Position numbers and translations under genes: made by a program. A stretch of 29,225 nucleotides of DNA from contig CBDUSI010000052.1 of assembly GCA_965370045.1 (NCBI GenBank), positions 1 to 29,225 of the forward strand, given 5' to 3'. This DNA comes from CAZONU01 sp965370045 (GTDB lineage Bacteria > Planctomycetota > SZUA-567 > JAKLDR01). The notes under the pieces were generated by a model. It ran no database searches. It had not been told where the DNA came from and saw only the letters and a program-made list of their open reading frames with translations. Shown here piece after piece: positions 28,201-29,225 of this stretch (position 1 is its first letter; each line of letters opens with the position of its first letter).

Positions 28201-29225
28201 GGTGCGCAGCTGGAAGGACCAGAGCTTCGACATGGCCGGCAAGACCTGGACGGTGAAGGCCTTCGTCGAGGCCCACATCCCCAAGGGCAAGCTGCTCGGC
28301 GGGAGCTCGCCCCTGCCGGAACTGGGCGCGCCGCTGATCACCGCCTGGCAGGTGCGCCGGACCGGCGCCCGGCTCATTCCCAAGGCCAGCATTCACGACT
28401 TGACCGGCACGATCTTCCTGAGAGTGAACGCCCGGGAGGTCGTCGCCGTGGACATGACCACCGGGAAGACCATCTGGACCAAGGGGGGCTTCTCCGCCTT
28501 CGGGGGGAACAACTACATGATGAGTTCCCTGGCCAGTTCGAACGCGGTGGTGCTGGGCAGCGGCAGCAAGCTGGTCGCCCTGGCGCCGGCCACCGGCCAG
28601 ACCCTCTGGGAGTCGGAGATCCTGAAATCGGCCAAGGGGGCGCGGCTTTACAATCAGGGCTGCCCCCTGGCCGCCGGCGAAGGGGTGGTGGCCGCGGCGC
28701 CGTGCTACTATAGTCGCGAGGGGCGGCGCAATGTCCAGAAGTCCAGGGTAGTGGTGCTCGACGAGAACAGCGGCAAGCAGATATGGTCGAGCAAGTCCTG
28801 GAAGGGCCGCACGACCGACATGCTGATGGCCGAGGGCACCCTGTTCGTGGCCGGCTACGACCAGACAGGGCGGCGCAGCTCGATTACCGCTTACGAGATC
28901 GCCGACGGCTCGAAGCGTTTCAGCGCTCCGCTCACCGGGACGATTGCCAAGGGACAGATGACCGTTCGTGGCGATCTCCTGGTGGTGAGCAGCAACAACG
29001 TCGTCCAGTGCTTCGACACCGCCACGGGCAAGCTGAAGTGGCGCAACTCGGCCAGCCAGAACTACAACCGGCTGCTGGCTGTCGATGACTCCCGGGTGGT
29101 GGTTGTCGGGTACGCCTATGCCCGCGGCAAGCAGACCGTCACGGTCACCGCCTGGGACCTGGGAAGCGGCAAGAAGCTCTGGAGTTCGGGCGCGATGAAC
29201 GGCTACATCCAAAACCGGGACTACC
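25292..29225 (+). CDS. Second giant exported PQQ-like propeller/TPR protein (partial, 3' end outside window)
   Basis: 1311 codons are in the window and the frame runs off the right edge. The start is the ATG at 25292; a G-run lies upstream but no strong Shine-Dalgarno. A signal peptide is visible at about 1-35 (A-L-A-V-P-A-L-A), then an acidic E-K-E-E-E-E-E-F-D stretch and TPR-like helices (about 45-250). A first propeller spans about 260-715, a TPR-like block about 716-980, and a second propeller starts at about 1016. Repeats such as S-G-Q-I-I-W, T-G-K-V-L-W, N-S-G-K-Q-I-W and S-G-K-K-L-W mark the blades. It matches the gene at 20454-25142 in domain order and N-terminal wording (Y-L-E-x-E-D-E-A), so the two are tandem paralogs, well diverged. 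It has its own possible promoter. Confidence 0.85.
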   Translation, partial: MVITDHFAAGSRTRFGLRAAGFALLLAALAVPALAREKEEEEEFDPRVYLETEDEASGLMRAAWLARENGKWRMAIEKYLEVARDYGHTVYRQTDRLYLPMQVMVRRELAGLPKEAKNLYKILKNREAEMAYRRALARGSRTEMEKISINYPCLPSAPRAIYLLGEWSRARGQAGRAIYYWQRLMVEYPDWSEAGRVSLLTRAALVAADAGRRAEGERLLAMLKKTSGLARLRVGSKELLVADEIARRLKSVGTAMAAQGQAGFWPSIGGGAAHDQPVARMVDAGVRQWKLNLGGTPKVNKRRNYGRSTVVSSTVPRRHPVSVGELIFLAGDTDVMAVQVESGQIIWQASKGRPNPKLPVSRMTLPAIGGGKVFVALGAPQKQAARRFGRQQTTFKTKVTLRAYAANGGKLKWESGHHESAKTKEFLRGVDLASTPVYDGGYVYCTAVKRGSISDAYMLCFDATDGRLVWKTFVCAGYPLRTGYYYNAQSVSEDSLPPAVSQGLVAFATNLGAVGVMDAGSGDPLWIYLYDRIEAKASNNRFRRTTTTKVNMWAPSAPIIKDGVLYVAPQDSRKLLALELTTGKVLWKSPRGKLTYLVGISGDALVCAGGKEVVAFSARTGKRLWRNRLADQVAGLGLLGRGFAVIPSTSRLQRFDLKTGKLKASYRFKSGSSERGNLVISDDVLISVGKTSAGGYYSWDEITGKLNKQIAAAPEAAEPRSKLGSVHFSAEKYREASAYFKAALARAKPGEQIRGIALAPMLKRQIWKSHSLLGKALEKGSKFPQALEDFREAHKYVQNDRERMTGHMRFARCRKGLKEWPAAAAEYQTVLARFGQETHTGPSGKIKVMSGPFAKAQIDRLIKDHGREVYARFDAEARELLSKATENRNAKTAIGIIDVYPNSAVVSPALVLLSEIQTAAGAHAKAAQRLREHLWKRPKSPRKLEVRARLALAYKAQGMGALSRSMMRRMVRSWKDQSFDMAGKTWTVKAFVEAHIPKGKLLGGSSPLPELGAPLITAWQVRRTGARLIPKASIHDLTGTIFLRVNAREVVAVDMTTGKTIWTKGGFSAFGGNNYMMSSLASSNAVVLGSGSKLVALAPATGQTLWESEILKSAKGARLYNQGCPLAAGEGVVAAAPCYYSREGRRNVQKSRVVVLDENSGKQIWSSKSWKGRTTDMLMAEGTLFVAGYDQTGRRSSITAYEIADGSKRFSAPLTGTIAKGQMTVRGDLLVVSSNNVVQCFDTATGKLKWRNSASQNYNRLLAVDDSRVVVVGYAYARGKQTVTVTAWDLGSGKKLWSSGAMNGYIQNRDY

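Overview
This G+C-rich window (about two thirds G+C by eye) reads as a bacterial chromosome segment. It most resembles Planctomycetota or a close PVC-group relative. The arguments are: two ECF sigma factors fused through a membrane segment to large exported domains; squalene-cyclase-like toroid proteins on a TonB-like anchor; very large exported PQQ-propeller/TPR proteins; and an ECF sigma factor paired with a zinc-finger, FecR-like anti-sigma factor. The lineage is an inference from architecture; no rRNA or tRNA gene was seen.

Left part (1-11814), mostly minus strand. Two tandem paralogs (one cut by the left edge) join a TonB-like N-terminal membrane segment to an alpha/alpha toroid. A short plus-strand gene for an isoprenylcysteine methyltransferase-like membrane protein follows, and ends 4 bp from the convergent end of the first sigma-toroid fusion. 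A second sigma-toroid fusion follows. The two fusions share almost the same membrane/toroid half but have clearly different sigma halves. Next are a membrane-anchored HEAT-repeat protein and uvrA, in one transcription direction.

Middle (12054-15135), plus strand. A small helical-repeat protein lies behind a perfect sigma70 promoter and carries an in-frame palindromic repeat. Then comes a two-gene island of visibly lower G+C: a cytosine-5 DNA methyltransferase and a candidate PD-(D/E)XK restriction endonuclease, together a probable type II restriction-modification system.

Right part (15310-29225), all plus strand. The order is an FHA-domain protein, leuA (2-isopropylmalate synthase) with a structured leader, a STAS-domain protein, leuD, an ECF sigma factor, its anti-sigma factor, and two giant exported PQQ/TPR proteins, the second cut by the right edge. 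leuD, sigma, anti-sigma and the first PQQ/TPR gene are spaced 12-15 bp apart behind one good promoter, so leucine biosynthesis may be co-transcribed with an envelope-type regulatory unit.

No gene-free stretch exceeds 300 bp. The longest are 1937-2223 (two promoters and leader hairpins), 11815-12076 (promoter of the small gene), 15136-15391 (C-rich tract and FHA promoter) and 18181-18395 (a hairpin and the leuD promoter).
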